A stretch of 64,000 bases of DNA from Novosphingobium sp. G106 (lineage in GTDB: Bacteria > Pseudomonadota > Alphaproteobacteria > Sphingomonadales > Sphingomonadaceae). Position 1 is the first letter of the stretch. Every line of letters starts with the position of its first letter. Under the pieces are notes generated by a model, which was not told the DNA's origin, did no database searches, and saw only the letters and a list, made by a program, of their open reading frames with translations. The translations under genes were made by a program, and so were the position numbers. The stretch lies in the NCBI RefSeq assembly GCF_019075875.1, contig NZ_JAHOOZ010000003.1:124001-188000 (forward strand). The letters are read 5' to 3'. Of this stretch, positions 27,284-36,126 are shown piece after piece.

Positions 27284-27692
27284 GTGCGCGACACGGTGCG
27301 CGCGTTGCGACCAGCAGGCGGCGGCAGCCCCTTTGCGGTGCGCTTCGAGACACCGCAAGGGCAGCAGGCGCAGGTCGACTTCGCTCAGTTCCGGGTGCGA
27401 TTTACGAGCGCGCCGAACAGCGTTCAGATCGTGTGGCTGTTCTCGATGGTACTGGGCTTCTCCCGGCTGATCTGGGGGCGCTTTGCTCAGCGCCAGACGA
27501 TGCAGACCGTATTGGCATGCCACAGGGCGGCGTTCGAGGCGATCGGCGGCGTGCCGCGCGAAATCCCTTACGACCGCATGAAGACGGCCGTCCTCGGCGA
27601 GGATGAAGATGGTCGCATCATCTACAACCGGACGCTCGGCGAGTTCCCCCGCCATTATGGCTTCCTGCCGAAAGCATGCCGCGCTTATCGGC
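27284..27692 (+). pseudogene. istA: IS21-family IstA, internal fragment
   Basis: Plus-strand frame: RFETPQGQQAQVDFAQFRVRF...IVWLFSMVLGFSRLIWGRFAQRQTMQTVLACHRAAFEAIGGVPREIPYDRMKTAVLGEDEDGRIIYNRTLGEFPRHYGFLPKACRAYRP. This is the IstA integrase core with the catalytic Asp in AQVDFAQF and in PYDRMKTA. It lacks the N-terminal HTH and everything after PKACR.YR, where copper-gene sequence begins. Confidence 0.88.
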
Positions 27693-27818
27693 CCGAGACC
27701 AGCTGCGGTAACACAACTTCGCTTGAGCCTGGTGCTCGAACTGACCGCCGCTGCAACCATCTTTGGCTTGGTCGCTTGGCTCGGTACCCTCGAACCGCCA
27801 ATCTCGGCTGCCCAATAG
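27693..27818 (+). pseudogene. copD: CopD C-terminal remnant (copper resistance membrane protein)
   Basis: The frame reads AAVTQLRLSLVLELTAAATIFGLVAWLGTLEPPISAAQ and ends with TAG at 27816-27818. One hydrophobic helix followed by LGTLEPP is typical of the last transmembrane segment of CopD-family copper transporters. The rest of the gene was replaced by IS21 sequence. It lies 21 bp upstream of the Met/His-rich outer-membrane gene, so the two were probably one operon. Confidence 0.65.
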
Positions 27819-27839
27819 CCCCTAAGAGAACCCGCAAGA

Positions 27840-29297
27840 ATGTTGCTTAAATCCACTGCACAAGCACGCCTGGCCTCGGCCTGTGCCACTATCGCCCTGG
27901 TTGCATGGTCCCCCGCCAAGGCTCAGCATGCCATGGGCGACATGGCGATGCCTGGGGCTCCGCCACCGGTATCGACGCCGCAGAATGAGCCCAGTCCACC
28001 CCAGACTTCTCCTGCGGCCCCAGCGCCAGATGCAAGCGGCATGGCAATGCCTCCGATGACAATGGACCAGCCAAGCTCAGCTCAGTCGGCAGCGAGCGCG
28101 GTAATGGACCATAGCTCCATGGCCCATTCGGCGATGGCCCACGATATGGCCATGCCCGGAGACTTCGCTGAGGGCTCAGGCACCGCAAGACTGCCCGGCA
28201 ACGAGCCCATGAACCACGGTCTCCATCTCGACCTGGGCAGCGGCGACTCCCTGATGTTGCACGGCTACGTTCGGGGCATCTTCACTGATCAGACCGGCCC
28301 GCGCGGTGGTGACAAGCTCTATGCGCAGTCCATGGGCATGGCTCAGTACGAGCATCCCTTTGAAGGTGGTCGCCTGCTGCTGCGTGCCATGGGCAGCCTG
28401 GAGCCGGCAATGCGCCACGATGGCTACCCCAACCTCTTCGCCACTGGCGAGGTCGCCTACGGTCAACCGCTGGTCGACCGCCAACACCCGCACGATTTGT
28501 TCATGGAGTTGGCGGCACGCCTCGACGTAGAAATTGCGGAAGGCACGACAGTTTTTGTCTATGGCGGACCCGTCGCTGAACCAGCCCTCGGCCCAAGCGC
28601 ATTCATGCACCGCGGCTCGGCAAGATATAATCCCGAAGCCCCGATCACACACCACTGGTTCGATAGCACTCACATCACTTACGGGGTGGTGACGGCAGGG
28701 ATCTCGACGCCCAAGTGGCAGCTTGAAGGTTCGGCCTTCCGCGGTCGCGAGCCCGATGAATTTCGCTGGAACATCGAAGCGCCAAAGCTCGTCAGTTGGA
28801 GCGTTCGCGCGACCTTTTCTCCTACCCGGGCCTGGGCATTTCAGGCCAGCTATGGGCACCTCAAGAGCCCAGAGGAACTGCACTCCAACGAGAATGAGAA
28901 CCGCACCACCGTCTCAGCCAACTACGACAATGGCCGCGGTGTTTCGGCGATGGCTGCGTTCAGCTCCAAGCAGCGGTCGGCCGGCCGGGCGCTGACAGCC
29001 TGGTTGAGCGAGGTGAACTGGAACGTGGATCGCCATAACACCTTGTTCGGCCGCATGGAAAATGTCGCCAATGACGAGCTGTTCGTGGACCCTCGTCATC
29101 CCCTCCACGACCAGACTTTTCGCGTAACCAAGTTCCAAGCCGGCTATGCCTATAGGCTGGCTTTTGCGGACTCGCCGTTGAGGCTGGCCCTGGGCGGAAC
29201 CGTGTCTGCATTCGCCAAGCCGGCTGCACTGGATCCCTACTATGGCAACAACCCGATGGGCTTCACAGTGTTCGCCAAGCTGAGCTTGGGTGAATAA
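27840..29297 (+). CDS. Copper-cluster outer-membrane protein with Met/His-rich N-terminus
   Basis: The 485-residue protein has a signal peptide (residues 1-28, ending SPAKA). About 100 residues rich in Met, His and Pro follow (HAMGDMAMPGAPPP, MAMPPMTMDQ, MDHSSMAHSAMAHDMAMPG), the kind of sequence that binds Cu(I). The remaining 350 residues form a beta-barrel-like domain (LHLDLGSGDSLMLHGYVRG...GYAYRLAFADSPLRLALGGTVSAFAKP...FTVFAKLSLGE). Its place behind a copD remnant and ahead of a His/Asp-rich protein gene supports copper or silver tolerance. It is not a classical CopB, though it shares the Met-rich design. ATG 27840 follows TAAGAGAACCCGCAAGA. Confidence 0.75.
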   Translation: MLLKSTAQARLASACATIALVAWSPAKAQHAMGDMAMPGAPPPVSTPQNEPSPPQTSPAAPAPDASGMAMPPMTMDQPSSAQSAASAVMDHSSMAHSAMAHDMAMPGDFAEGSGTARLPGNEPMNHGLHLDLGSGDSLMLHGYVRGIFTDQTGPRGGDKLYAQSMGMAQYEHPFEGGRLLLRAMGSLEPAMRHDGYPNLFATGEVAYGQPLVDRQHPHDLFMELAARLDVEIAEGTTVFVYGGPVAEPALGPSAFMHRGSARYNPEAPITHHWFDSTHITYGVVTAGISTPKWQLEGSAFRGREPDEFRWNIEAPKLVSWSVRATFSPTRAWAFQASYGHLKSPEELHSNENENRTTVSANYDNGRGVSAMAAFSSKQRSAGRALTAWLSEVNWNVDRHNTLFGRMENVANDELFVDPRHPLHDQTFRVTKFQAGYAYRLAFADSPLRLALGGTVSAFAKPAALDPYYGNNPMGFTVFAKLSLGE

Positions 29298-29381
29298 CTA
29301 TTCATATTACAATTTCCCAATTCAGCGGCGGTTCAAATTGATCGCGCTATCCAGGTCCGAAGACTAAAGTGGAGTAAGAAC

Positions 29382-29754
29382 ATGCGCAGGCTTAGCATGA
29401 TGATTATCACCAGTTCGCTGCTTGTGGGCGGAATCGCCACTCCTGCGTTGGCGCATCCTGGCGAATATGAGTCCCCCCCACGACTATGATCATGATCAGC
29501 TTGATGACCAGCATGATGCTGACCATGATTATCTCGACGATGTACACCGGGAGGCCCACGAAGAAGGCCTAAGCCCATGGGAGCATCGCCAGTTGCACCG
29601 CCAGCTTGACCGCGAGCATGCGCGGGAGCACCGCCAGTTGGATCGCGAGCACTACTGGCAGCACCGTCGCAACGATGGCTACTATGGTGGATGGAACAAC
29701 GGATATGGGGGTTGGACCGGTCGCAGCGGCGTTCAGTGGTACTTTGGTTTCTGA
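29382..29754 (+). pseudogene. His/Asp-rich periplasmic protein, frameshifted in a C7 run
   Basis: From ATG 29382 (after GGAGTAAGAAC) the frame gives a signal peptide, RRLSMMIITSSLLVGGIATPALA, then HPGEYESPP. It then leaves frame in a run of seven C at 29473-29479. With six C the protein would continue HDYDHDQLDDQHDADHDYLDDVHREAHEEG, EHRQLHRQLDREHAREHRQLDREHYWQHRR, and end GGWTGRSGVQWYFGF at 29754, about 123 residues. His/Asp clusters suggest metal binding in the periplasm. The homopolymer could be a phase-variable switch, a real lesion or a read error. Confidence 0.7.
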
Positions 29755-30096
29755 GCGTCTTATCTTTTTCCAAGGGTCATAGGACAGTCGGGTGCTCGTC
29801 CACGAGCTTGCCCAGATTGCTCGTCTGTACGACGAAGCTCGTGCCAGATCCCTCGGCCGCTCTGAGCGCAGGGCGATTATAAAGCTTCTTCGCCGCATTC
29901 GCTCAAAGATTTGCCAGAGAGGCTGCGCGCCGCGATCACTCTGCTGAACACCATCAAGTTAGCGATAGAGCGGTTGAGCAATCCTGGAATCTGTACGAGC
30001 GAACGCAGGTGCATTGTGACCTGCATCCCGAATTCTGGGCCGTTTTGAGCTGGAAAATTCCAGTTATGATCGGAGGGCCAGGATACGAAGTAAGCG
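29755..30096. other. Gap after the metal-binding gene
   Basis: A plus-strand stretch at about 29786-29940 reads VLVHELAQIARLYDEARARSLGRSERRAIIKLLRRIRSKI without a start. It looks like the C-terminal helix of a small regulator (MarR-like at best) but cannot be assigned. Nothing else is supported. Confidence 0.3.
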
Positions 30097-30172
30097 ATGA
30101 AGAGGACGAAGTCTTCGGAGGCGCAGATCACCTTCGTGCGGAAGAAGGCCGAGTATGGTACGCCGGTCGGCC
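30097..30172 (+). pseudogene. IS3-family OrfA, first 25 codons
   Basis: MKRTKSSEAQITFVRKKAEYGTPVG is the start of an IS3 OrfA helix-turn-helix protein. The match ends at about 30172, where different sequence begins. No OrfB of this element follows. Confidence 0.65.
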
Positions 30173-30249
30173 GTGCGCCGACCTGGGCGCATCCACTTGT
30201 ATCCGGTTGAGGCGCTGACGCCTCGCACCATAATTTCATTCACGACCTC

Positions 30250-31136
30250 GAAATGCGCGGGGCGTTGTGGCGATGGAGGCCTGTTGGGTGCTCACCATAT
30301 GGGCCGTGCGCTGGCAGCGCATGGACAAACCGTCCGGTTGATGTCGCCGGAATATGTCCGTCCATACGTGAAGGCCCAGAAGAACGACGATCGCGACGCC
30401 GAAGCTATCGCAGAGACGGCGACACGGCCGACCATGCAGTTCGTGGAGCTGAAGAGCCAGGAGAAGCTGGACATGCAGACACTGCACCGGATTCGCGACC
30501 AGCTCATCGGCGAGCGGACCTCACTGAATTAGATCAGGAGTCTGCTGCTGGAGCGCGGGCACATCGTCGCGCAAGCGCGTGCGAAGCTCGCGGTTCCGCT
30601 CGGCGAGATGCTCGAAGCCGAAGAACCCGTTCTGGGGTTTCGTATTCACCGGCTCGTCACCGACATGCGCGCCCGCTGGGTAGCGCTCGACGAGAGGATT
30701 GCGGACCTCGACGCCGAGTTCGCGCAAGTAGCGCTGTGCGACGAGCGAACGCAGCGCCTGCTGACCATTCCCGGCATTGGCACCCTCAACGCGACTGCAC
30801 TGGTCGCTGCCGTCGGCGATGCCCGGACCTTTGCGCGTGGTCGCGATCTTGCTGCATGATTGGACCTGGTCCTGCGTCAGGCCACCACCGGCGGCAAGCC
30901 TCGGGTGCTCGGCATTACAAACGCGGCAGCCGATACCTGCTAAGATCCTTATCCAGGGTGCACGTTCGTCGCTGCCGACGATGAGCATGAGCGACACACG
31001 TCTGGGCGCCTGGGTGCGCGGCCTGCTCTCGCGGGCGCACAAAACACCGTCGTCGTCGCTCTTGCGGCCAAAATGGCGCGGATCGTCTGAGCACTTCTAC
31101 GCCATGGACGGACCTTCGAACCCACATTGCTGGCGG
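30250..31136 (+). pseudogene. IS110-family transposase, N-terminally truncated and nonsense-mutated
   Basis: The plus strand reads GAHHMGRALAAHGQTVRLMSPEYVRPYVKAQKNDDRDAEAIAETATRPTMQF, which holds the KNDDRDAEAI Asp pair. It continues LDMQTLHRIRDQLIGERTSLN, then a TAG where Gln is expected, then IRSLLLERGHIV...RTQRLLTIPGIGTLNATALVAAVGDARTFARGRDLAA. A TGA replaces the next Trp. The GARSSLPTMSMSDTRLGAWVRGLLSRAHK and ALLRHG...FEP tail follows in other frames. The DEDD N-terminus is missing. This is a third IS110 lineage in the window. Confidence 0.82.
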
Positions 31137-31349
31137 CGTGAACGAGATCGGCCGATGCCCTTGGCATCCGCTGGATGATGTCTGCAGGAGGTGAGAAGAA
31201 GATGGCCTGACAGTCGACCGGTGTCTTGGAACCCTATGGCCCGAAATGGCACTTCGATGCCGGCCCCTTTCTGAGGACCAGGACGCGCGGATCTCCATCT
31301 TGGCCAACGGCAATGCGCCGAAATGCCGGATACGTTCGCAGACTGCTTA
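31137..31349. other. Non-coding end of the broken IS110 element
   Basis: This stretch continues from the degenerate transposase. It contains no supported gene and probably is the element's 3' end, followed by the truncated IS5 remnant. Confidence 0.35.
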
Positions 31350-31715
31350 GATCATCTGATGCAAACCGCTTGCCGACGGGGCGGGCCATACGTTTGCGCC
31401 AAATGCGGCGCGCTGGATTTTGATGTAGGTGCTGTCGATCGCGGTGCTCTTCGTCACCACGCCTGCATCGACTAACGCGGCTAACAGCTTCAACCAGAAC
31501 CCCCGCCGTGACCAGCAATTGAAGCGGTTGTAGATGGTCGTCGAGAGGCCATAATCCGCCGGACAATCACACCAGCGGCAGCCGACCTTCAGCAAATGCG
31601 GAATGACGGAAATCACTCGGCGGTCGTCCACCTGCCGGCTCCAGGCTGGTTCTTCGGCAGATGCGGCTCGATCACCGCCCACGCCTCATCCAACAACCAG
31701 AACAATGCCATTCAC
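31350..31715 (-). pseudogene. IS5-family transposase, N-terminal half
   Basis: On the minus strand ATG 31711 gives MALFWLLDEAWAVIEPHLPKNQPGAGR. After a frameshift it reads RQVDDRRVISVIPHLLKVGCRWCDCPADYGLSTTIYNRFNCWSRRGFWLKLLAALVDAGVVTKSTAIDSTYIKIQRAAFGA, where AIDSTYIK holds the first catalytic Asp. It stops at 31350 after GLHQMI. The missing C-terminal half is of the same type as the fragment at 19274-19468. Confidence 0.85.
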
Positions 31716-31891
31716 CCACTCTATCCTCACGCGCGCCGTGAATCAGGAAATCGGCCCGCCTTCAACGGGCTGATCGGGTTCTGACCCTAGCCCCGGGTCG
31801 CCTTGATGTAATCGCGCGCAAGCCAGAGCGCAATAATCTAGCCGCCGACGCCGGCTTGTAGAGTTCCATCGCTGCGCGATGTAACTGTCCA
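31716..31891. other. Short gap between IS5 end and PilZ gene
   Basis: The gap holds the outer end of the IS5 element and no supported gene. Confidence 0.3.
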
Positions 31892-32422
31892 CTAACCAAG
31901 ATACAACTGCAAAATTTTTTCGCTCGTAGATTGTACTTTAATGCCGGTCCGGTACGCCAATTTTTGAATTCTTGCATAGGGTTGCGAAGGGGCGTGTTCG
32001 CGGGCTGAATTCTCTAGTTCGGCCTGGTGAATGCGGTTAAGTAACTGCCTTCGAACCGGCAAAGATAGCAAATTTTGTCTATTTTCTGTTACGGCATCGC
32101 CGAACCCGCTCCAATCGATCGTACTAGGAAAGGTTCTGACCATGTGTTCGTAGACCGCTCTGTGGAGTGGAATCTCGAATTTGAGGCCCGCTAGACAGTC
32201 TTGGGTCCATACGGCTTGGGCGCGAAATCCTGCCAGGGTTTCGGGTTGGAGGTTGACGGTCTGACCCTGGATCAACAAAGGTCGTTTCGACATGATACAG
32301 CAGCCGTCGGTCGTAAGATCAACCAGGACGACAAAATCCCGAATGCCGCGATCGGTTCGGCAGCGTGCATCAAGCACGACCGGAGACCGGCTCCTGTGTC
32401 TCTTTTCATAGCTTTCGGTCAT
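31892..32422 (-). CDS. PilZ-domain c-di-GMP receptor-like protein
   Basis: The 176-residue cytoplasmic protein has a PilZ-like domain in residues 5-100. The KRHRSRSPV stretch provides the RxxxR part, and VDLTTDGCCI the DxSxxG-type part, with T for the usual S. The C-terminal 80 residues are helical and basic with no known motif. It probably reads cyclic-di-GMP and relays it to motility or envelope targets. ATG 32422 follows GGCGGGAGAAATGTC on the minus strand. It lies downstream of a broken EAL gene in a region rich in c-di-GMP genes. Confidence 0.78.
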   Translation of the reverse strand: MTESYEKRHRSRSPVVLDARCRTDRGIRDFVVLVDLTTDGCCIMSKRPLLIQGQTVNLQPETLAGFRAQAVWTQDCLAGLKFEIPLHRAVYEHMVRTFPSTIDWSGFGDAVTENRQNLLSLPVRRQLLNRIHQAELENSAREHAPSQPYARIQKLAYRTGIKVQSTSEKILQLYLG

Positions 32423-32620
32423 GACATTTCTCCCGCCTCGATCATTGAGCCTAAGTGTTTTAACGGTAGTGAACTAACTTGGTAAATATTTTAACTCTAG
32501 CCAATGTCGCGCAGACGAGTGGAATACCCTCTTACCGTTCCTTGGAGCCCGTTCGCGGACTTTGCGACCGACGTTTTAGTCCGGGCACAAGTGTCAGCCC
32601 GGAGCGACAAGCGGATTTTT
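32423..32620. other. Gap between PilZ gene and EAL remnant
   Basis: No gene is supported. The stretch probably carries the PilZ promoter on the minus strand. Confidence 0.3.
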
Positions 32621-33551
32621 TCAAGCCGCCATTACGAAGGGCCGGCCTAACAGAAGCTGTAAATCTTCCGTCTCCATAGGTCGACCGATGTAATATCCCT
32701 GGGCCATATCGCAGGCAATCGTTTGTAGAAAAGCCAGACAGTCCGCATCTTCCACACCTTCTGCAACCACCTTTAGCCCCAGATCATGTGCTAGATTAAC
32801 GGTTGAGCGGACCAAAACGCCATCAGCCCGGTTTCGGTGAGCAAACTGCACGAAACTTCGATCAATCTTAAGTTCATCTAGGGGAAGTTGTTTAAGATAC
32901 GTGAGCGTAGGCTGTCCCGTTCCGTAATCGTCCATAGAAATAGCGATTCCCATATCACGAAATGATCGCAGAGCGGCCCCCGCCGCTCGAGGATCGTGCA
33001 TAGCTGCGGATTCTGTAACCTCGAAGGTCAGCATCACAGGATCAATAATACTTTCGGCGCCAATGAGGCGCAGCTGAGAAATAAAATCCTCCGAAGTTAG
33101 CAGCTTGGCTGACACATTAACCGCCGCCGTTATGCTGTGTCCGGCTAACTGCCATTTCGAGATATCTGCTATAGTTTGCCGTAGGACGTGGAGCGTCAAT
33201 CGCGCGATCCGGTCATTACGTTCCGCGAGTGGAATGAAGAGGTCAGGGCGCAGCAGGCCCCGTGTTTCGTGTTGCCAGCGCACTAACGCCTCGACGCTGC
33301 AAAATCTGCACAGTCTATAGGTTGAGCTTCGGTTGATAGTGAGCAAGAAGATCGCCTTTGGTAATCGCTTCATCCAGTTCGCCAAGCAACGAGACTTCTC
33401 GGTCAATTGCTTCGTCCTGGCTCGGCTCGTGAACGTGCCATGCAATTCCTTGAGAAAGTGCATGTTCGGCCGCCAACATTGCATTAGCGACGAGGCGACC
33501 TTCACCAGAAATTTTATCCGCAAAGGCGCAGCCAAATACGAGGGGGGACAT
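32621..33551 (-). pseudogene. GGDEF-EAL protein, 5'-truncated and frameshifted
   Basis: From 33551 the minus strand gives the end of a GGDEF-like domain (GEGRLVANAMLAAEHALSQGIAWHVHE) and the linker SLLGELDEAITKGDLLAHYQPKLNL, then TAG. One base off, the EAL domain continues CSVEALVRWQHETRG, with EALVR, NVSAKLL, FEVTESAAM, SMDDYGTGQPTLTYL, LKIDRSFV and VAEGVED, to the stop at 32621. The EAL catalytic residues are present, so it was once an active phosphodiesterase; GTGQPTL replaces the usual GTGYSSL. The sensory N-terminus is missing, cut where the duplicated recombinase segment ends. Confidence 0.82.
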
Positions 33552-33658
33552 CGATCCGCCGACCGCTTACCTCCATGGGGGAGAGCATAAGAGCTCGTAG
33601 AGATGTCAACTTCGGTTCAAGCTCATCAGAATTGCGGCATTGCCAAGCGAGGGCGCGG
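33552..33658. other. Junction between EAL remnant and duplicated recombinase segment
   Basis: This short unique sequence sits at the left edge of the 1389-bp duplication. Here the recombinase frame runs on for 18 foreign codons before a stop at 33606. Confidence 0.4.
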
Positions 33659-34598
33659 TGACGCGGGGGCTCCAGAAAAGCCACGGAATGTTCTTCAGCC
33701 TCGGGAGATCATCGATCAGCGCCCGCGCTTCGTCCCCCAGCCAAACCGTGCGCGGGCCGGTCTTGCTGTCCCTTAACTTCAATCGATTTCCCCGTAAGTC
33801 CTGCCATTGCAGGCTGGTGATCTCACCGGCCCGACATCCCGTCAGCAGCAGCAAGGCAATGGCCGTCGCCGCGATCGGCCTCACCTTGTCTTCGCTCGAC
33901 CGCACCCGAGCCAACGCCTCGCCCAACCGCTCCAGTTCTGCGCGGCTCAAAAACCGCTCGCACTTGCGCTTGCGGTTGGGACGGACGGCCCGGCACGGAT
34001 TGGTGTTTTCCAGGCGGTAGCCCCAACTCTCCGCCTTGTTGAGCAGGCTGCTCAGTATCGCGACTACCCGGTTTGCTCCGCCAGGGCCCATCCGGTTGTT
34101 GAGGTCTGCGAACCATCTGGTGACGTCCGCCTCGTTCAGCGCATCGATGAAGATGTCGGGAAAGGCATCATCGAGGTAGAGCCTGCGGTATTTCTCGTTG
34201 GCCACTAGGGTCGAAGCCTTCCAGCGCCCCGACCAGCGCTGCCAGTATTCCTCAAGAAAGTCGTCGAAGCGGGGCGCACTCCGGATACGCTTGCGCTCGG
34301 TCACCGGATCGAGGCCGACCCGCGCATAAGCCAGTACGCGCCGTGCAACGACAGTAGCCTGATGGCGCGTTATGACCGACGCCGGGCCGATGGTGACGGT
34401 GCGCAGCCGACCCGCCATGCGCGTCTGCACGATGTAGATGTTGCGGCCGGTGGCATAGTGGCGAACGCCAAAACCAGGCTCGATGCCGAGCCACGTCGTT
34501 TCGCGCGGCTTTCCCGTAGGAAGCCGCATAGAGGCAACATCGACCCCAACTTCCGCGAGTGCCTCGGTGACGATCTGCTTTAACGCAATGGCGGTCAT
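33606..34598 (-). pseudogene. Tyrosine recombinase A, C-terminus replaced
   Basis: The 330-codon frame is the same as the recombinase at 60810-62006 up to residue 312 (PWLFWSPRV). It then switches to TAPSLGNAAILMSLNRS and stops. It keeps the Arm/core-binding region and catalytic Arg (LLTGCRAGE) but lacks the HxxRH box and the catalytic tyrosine, so it cannot be active. It lies within the duplicated segment. Confidence 0.9.
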
Positions 34599-35047
34599 GG
34601 GCGCAGCCCTATCGCCTGAGCAAGGTTGCCCGAGATTCTCACTGCCGCGTCGGCGATCACCTCGTCGGAGAGATGCGCATACTTGGCGGTCGTCTCGGGC
34701 AGAACATGCCCCAGAAGCTTGCCGATCGTCGCCAACGGAACATTGTCCATGATGGCGGCGGACGCAAAACTGTGACGCAAATCATGGATACGCAAATCCG
34801 GCAGCGCACACATTCGCCTGAAATGTGGCCACCAGTTGTCCAGGCGGAGCGGTGCGGTCCCGCTCGCATTGGGGAATACATACGGGCAGTTTTCGTGTCG
34901 GGGCTGCGCTTCCAAAATCGCCAGCGCCTGGCTGTTCAGCCAGATGGTTTTGGGGCCGGTTTTGCTATCGGGCAAAGCGAGATGTGGCGGCCGCACCCAA
35001 TCCCAGCGCAAGTCTCGAACTTCGCTCACCCGCGCGCCGGTGTAGAG
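33659..35047. repeat. 1389-bp direct duplication of the tyrosine recombinase pair (copy 1)
   Basis: Positions 33659-35047 and 61067-62455 appear identical, in the same orientation, with a constant offset of 27,408. The bases on either side differ at once. The segment has the 3' part of the second recombinase and most of the first. No insertion sequence ends coincide with its borders. Confidence 0.92.
34595..35047 (-). pseudogene. Tyrosine recombinase B, N-terminus missing
   Basis: The frame starts inside the duplicated segment (TGARVSEVRDLRWDW) and keeps HDLRHSFAS, LLGH and the catalytic Tyr (TTAKYAHL), ending LAQAIGLRP at 34595. It matches the last part of the recombinase at 62003-63316. 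The first 290 residues are absent because the duplication ends at 35047. ATGA coupling to recombinase A is preserved. Confidence 0.9.
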
Positions 35048-35080
35048 ACGTGCACGATCTGCCCCAGCATTTCGACGCGC

Positions 35081-35281
35081 TCATCCAGCCACGCCAGTTC
35101 CTCCGCGCTGATCCGATAGTGCTTGGATTATGCCGAGCGGCCCACAATGCCGAGTGGGCGCGCGAAGGCCCTGCATTCCGGTAACTTTGCGGTGCTCGGC
35201 TCGGCATAGTTTCATGGCCCAGAGGAGCACGATGTTCCGAAAGAGGGCGTCATGACCATTTTCGACGAAGCGAACGTCCAT
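35081..35281 (-). CDS. Small frame of uncertain status next to the duplication edge
   Basis: A 66-codon frame (MDVRFVENGHDALFRNIVLLWAMKLCRAEHRKVTG...) overlaps the end of the gene at 35250 by 32 bp. In a second frame, overlapping its end, ISAEELAWLDERVEMLGQIVHV reads as protein-like. This is probably one small gene broken by a frameshift and cut by the duplication junction. No family is recognised. Confidence 0.25.
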   Translation of the reverse strand: MDVRFVENGHDALFRNIVLLWAMKLCRAEHRKVTGMQGLRAPTRHCGPLGIIQALSDQRGGTGVAG

Positions 35282-35816
35282 GCCCGGTTACTTGACCGAC
35301 ATGCTCCAACAGTTCGTGCAGGAGAGACCTGACGTCGTCCGGCGTGAAGCCGCCATCGTCAGGTCGGGTTCCGTCGATCAGATGTCGGCAGTTCCATTTC
35401 CAGTAGGGTGAAAGGACTTGGGCCAAGCGTTCCGTCTCGTCGCATTTGCGGCCAAAGCCGCTGGCATTGGCATAGGCCAGGGATCTGTCGACATGGAGTC
35501 CGATGTGCCGGGCGCACCAAGCGTCGGAAAAGCCCACGTCAAGCAAATGCGATGACAGAGCCAGTTGGACGACGATGCCGGTGAAGTAGAGAAAGTCGGT
35601 CCAGTCGCCCGGTGCGCCGGGTTCAAGCAAACGCTGGAATTCTTGCGCGCGTCGATAACGAGCGCGGCTCAGGCCACGCCCTTCCTGAGTTCGCAAGAGG
35701 TGGAACGGCTCGCCACCGTAGATTCTCCATAACGCCGCGAGCTCGCCATTATGAGCCCTCGGGGACAGCCTGAGAGGCAGGTTGCCTTGTGGCGAGACAG
35801 GGATAAGGTTGTCCAT
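35250..35816 (-). CDS. Hypothetical protein (188 residues)
   Basis: ATG 35816 follows GGAGGTGCCA, an excellent ribosome site, and the upstream GTG is rejected for that reason. The protein (MDNLIPVSPQGNLPLRLSPRAHNGELAALWRIYGGEPFHLLRTQEGRGLSRARYRRAQEFQRLLE...) is soluble, rich in His, Arg and Leu, with CARHIGLHVDRS and WKWNCRHLIDG segments. No membrane segment or catalytic motif is evident. Context is the recombinase debris on both sides, so it may be cargo of a mobile element. I do not recognise the family. Confidence 0.5.
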   Translation of the reverse strand: MDNLIPVSPQGNLPLRLSPRAHNGELAALWRIYGGEPFHLLRTQEGRGLSRARYRRAQEFQRLLEPGAPGDWTDFLYFTGIVVQLALSSHLLDVGFSDAWCARHIGLHVDRSLAYANASGFGRKCDETERLAQVLSPYWKWNCRHLIDGTRPDDGGFTPDDVRSLLHELLEHVGQVTGHGRSLRRKWS

Positions 35817-36126
35817 TGGCACCTCCGGTTCGCATCAATGCGGTTAAGCGGAAGATGACGAGACGGATGCGGAAACAGTCCCGAACTCCCGCACGCTAGG
35901 CGCGGGAGCCGCCGGAGGGTGAGAACATGCCAGTGACATGCGCCGCCGCCTTTAGTCCGAAGACCTGTACATGCGCGACGACTCCCCGGAAACCGAAGTG
36001 TCCGAGTTGCTTCACTGGCAGGGTTCTCACGCCCCGGCGCCGCCTTTTGCGCAGCGCTCCAACAGGATAGCAGAGGCGAGTCCACGCGCCAAGGTCCAGG
36101 CCAACGTAGTATGTAGGTTCCCTCCG
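35817..36126. other. Gap between hypothetical gene and RIT remnant
   Basis: About 310 bases with no supported gene. The part next to 36127 is probably the right end of the RIT element. Confidence 0.3.

Noticed and set aside
29786..29940. MarR-like C-terminal fragment
   Set aside because: Only about 40 residues, with no start and no HTH; the resemblance is too weak to call.
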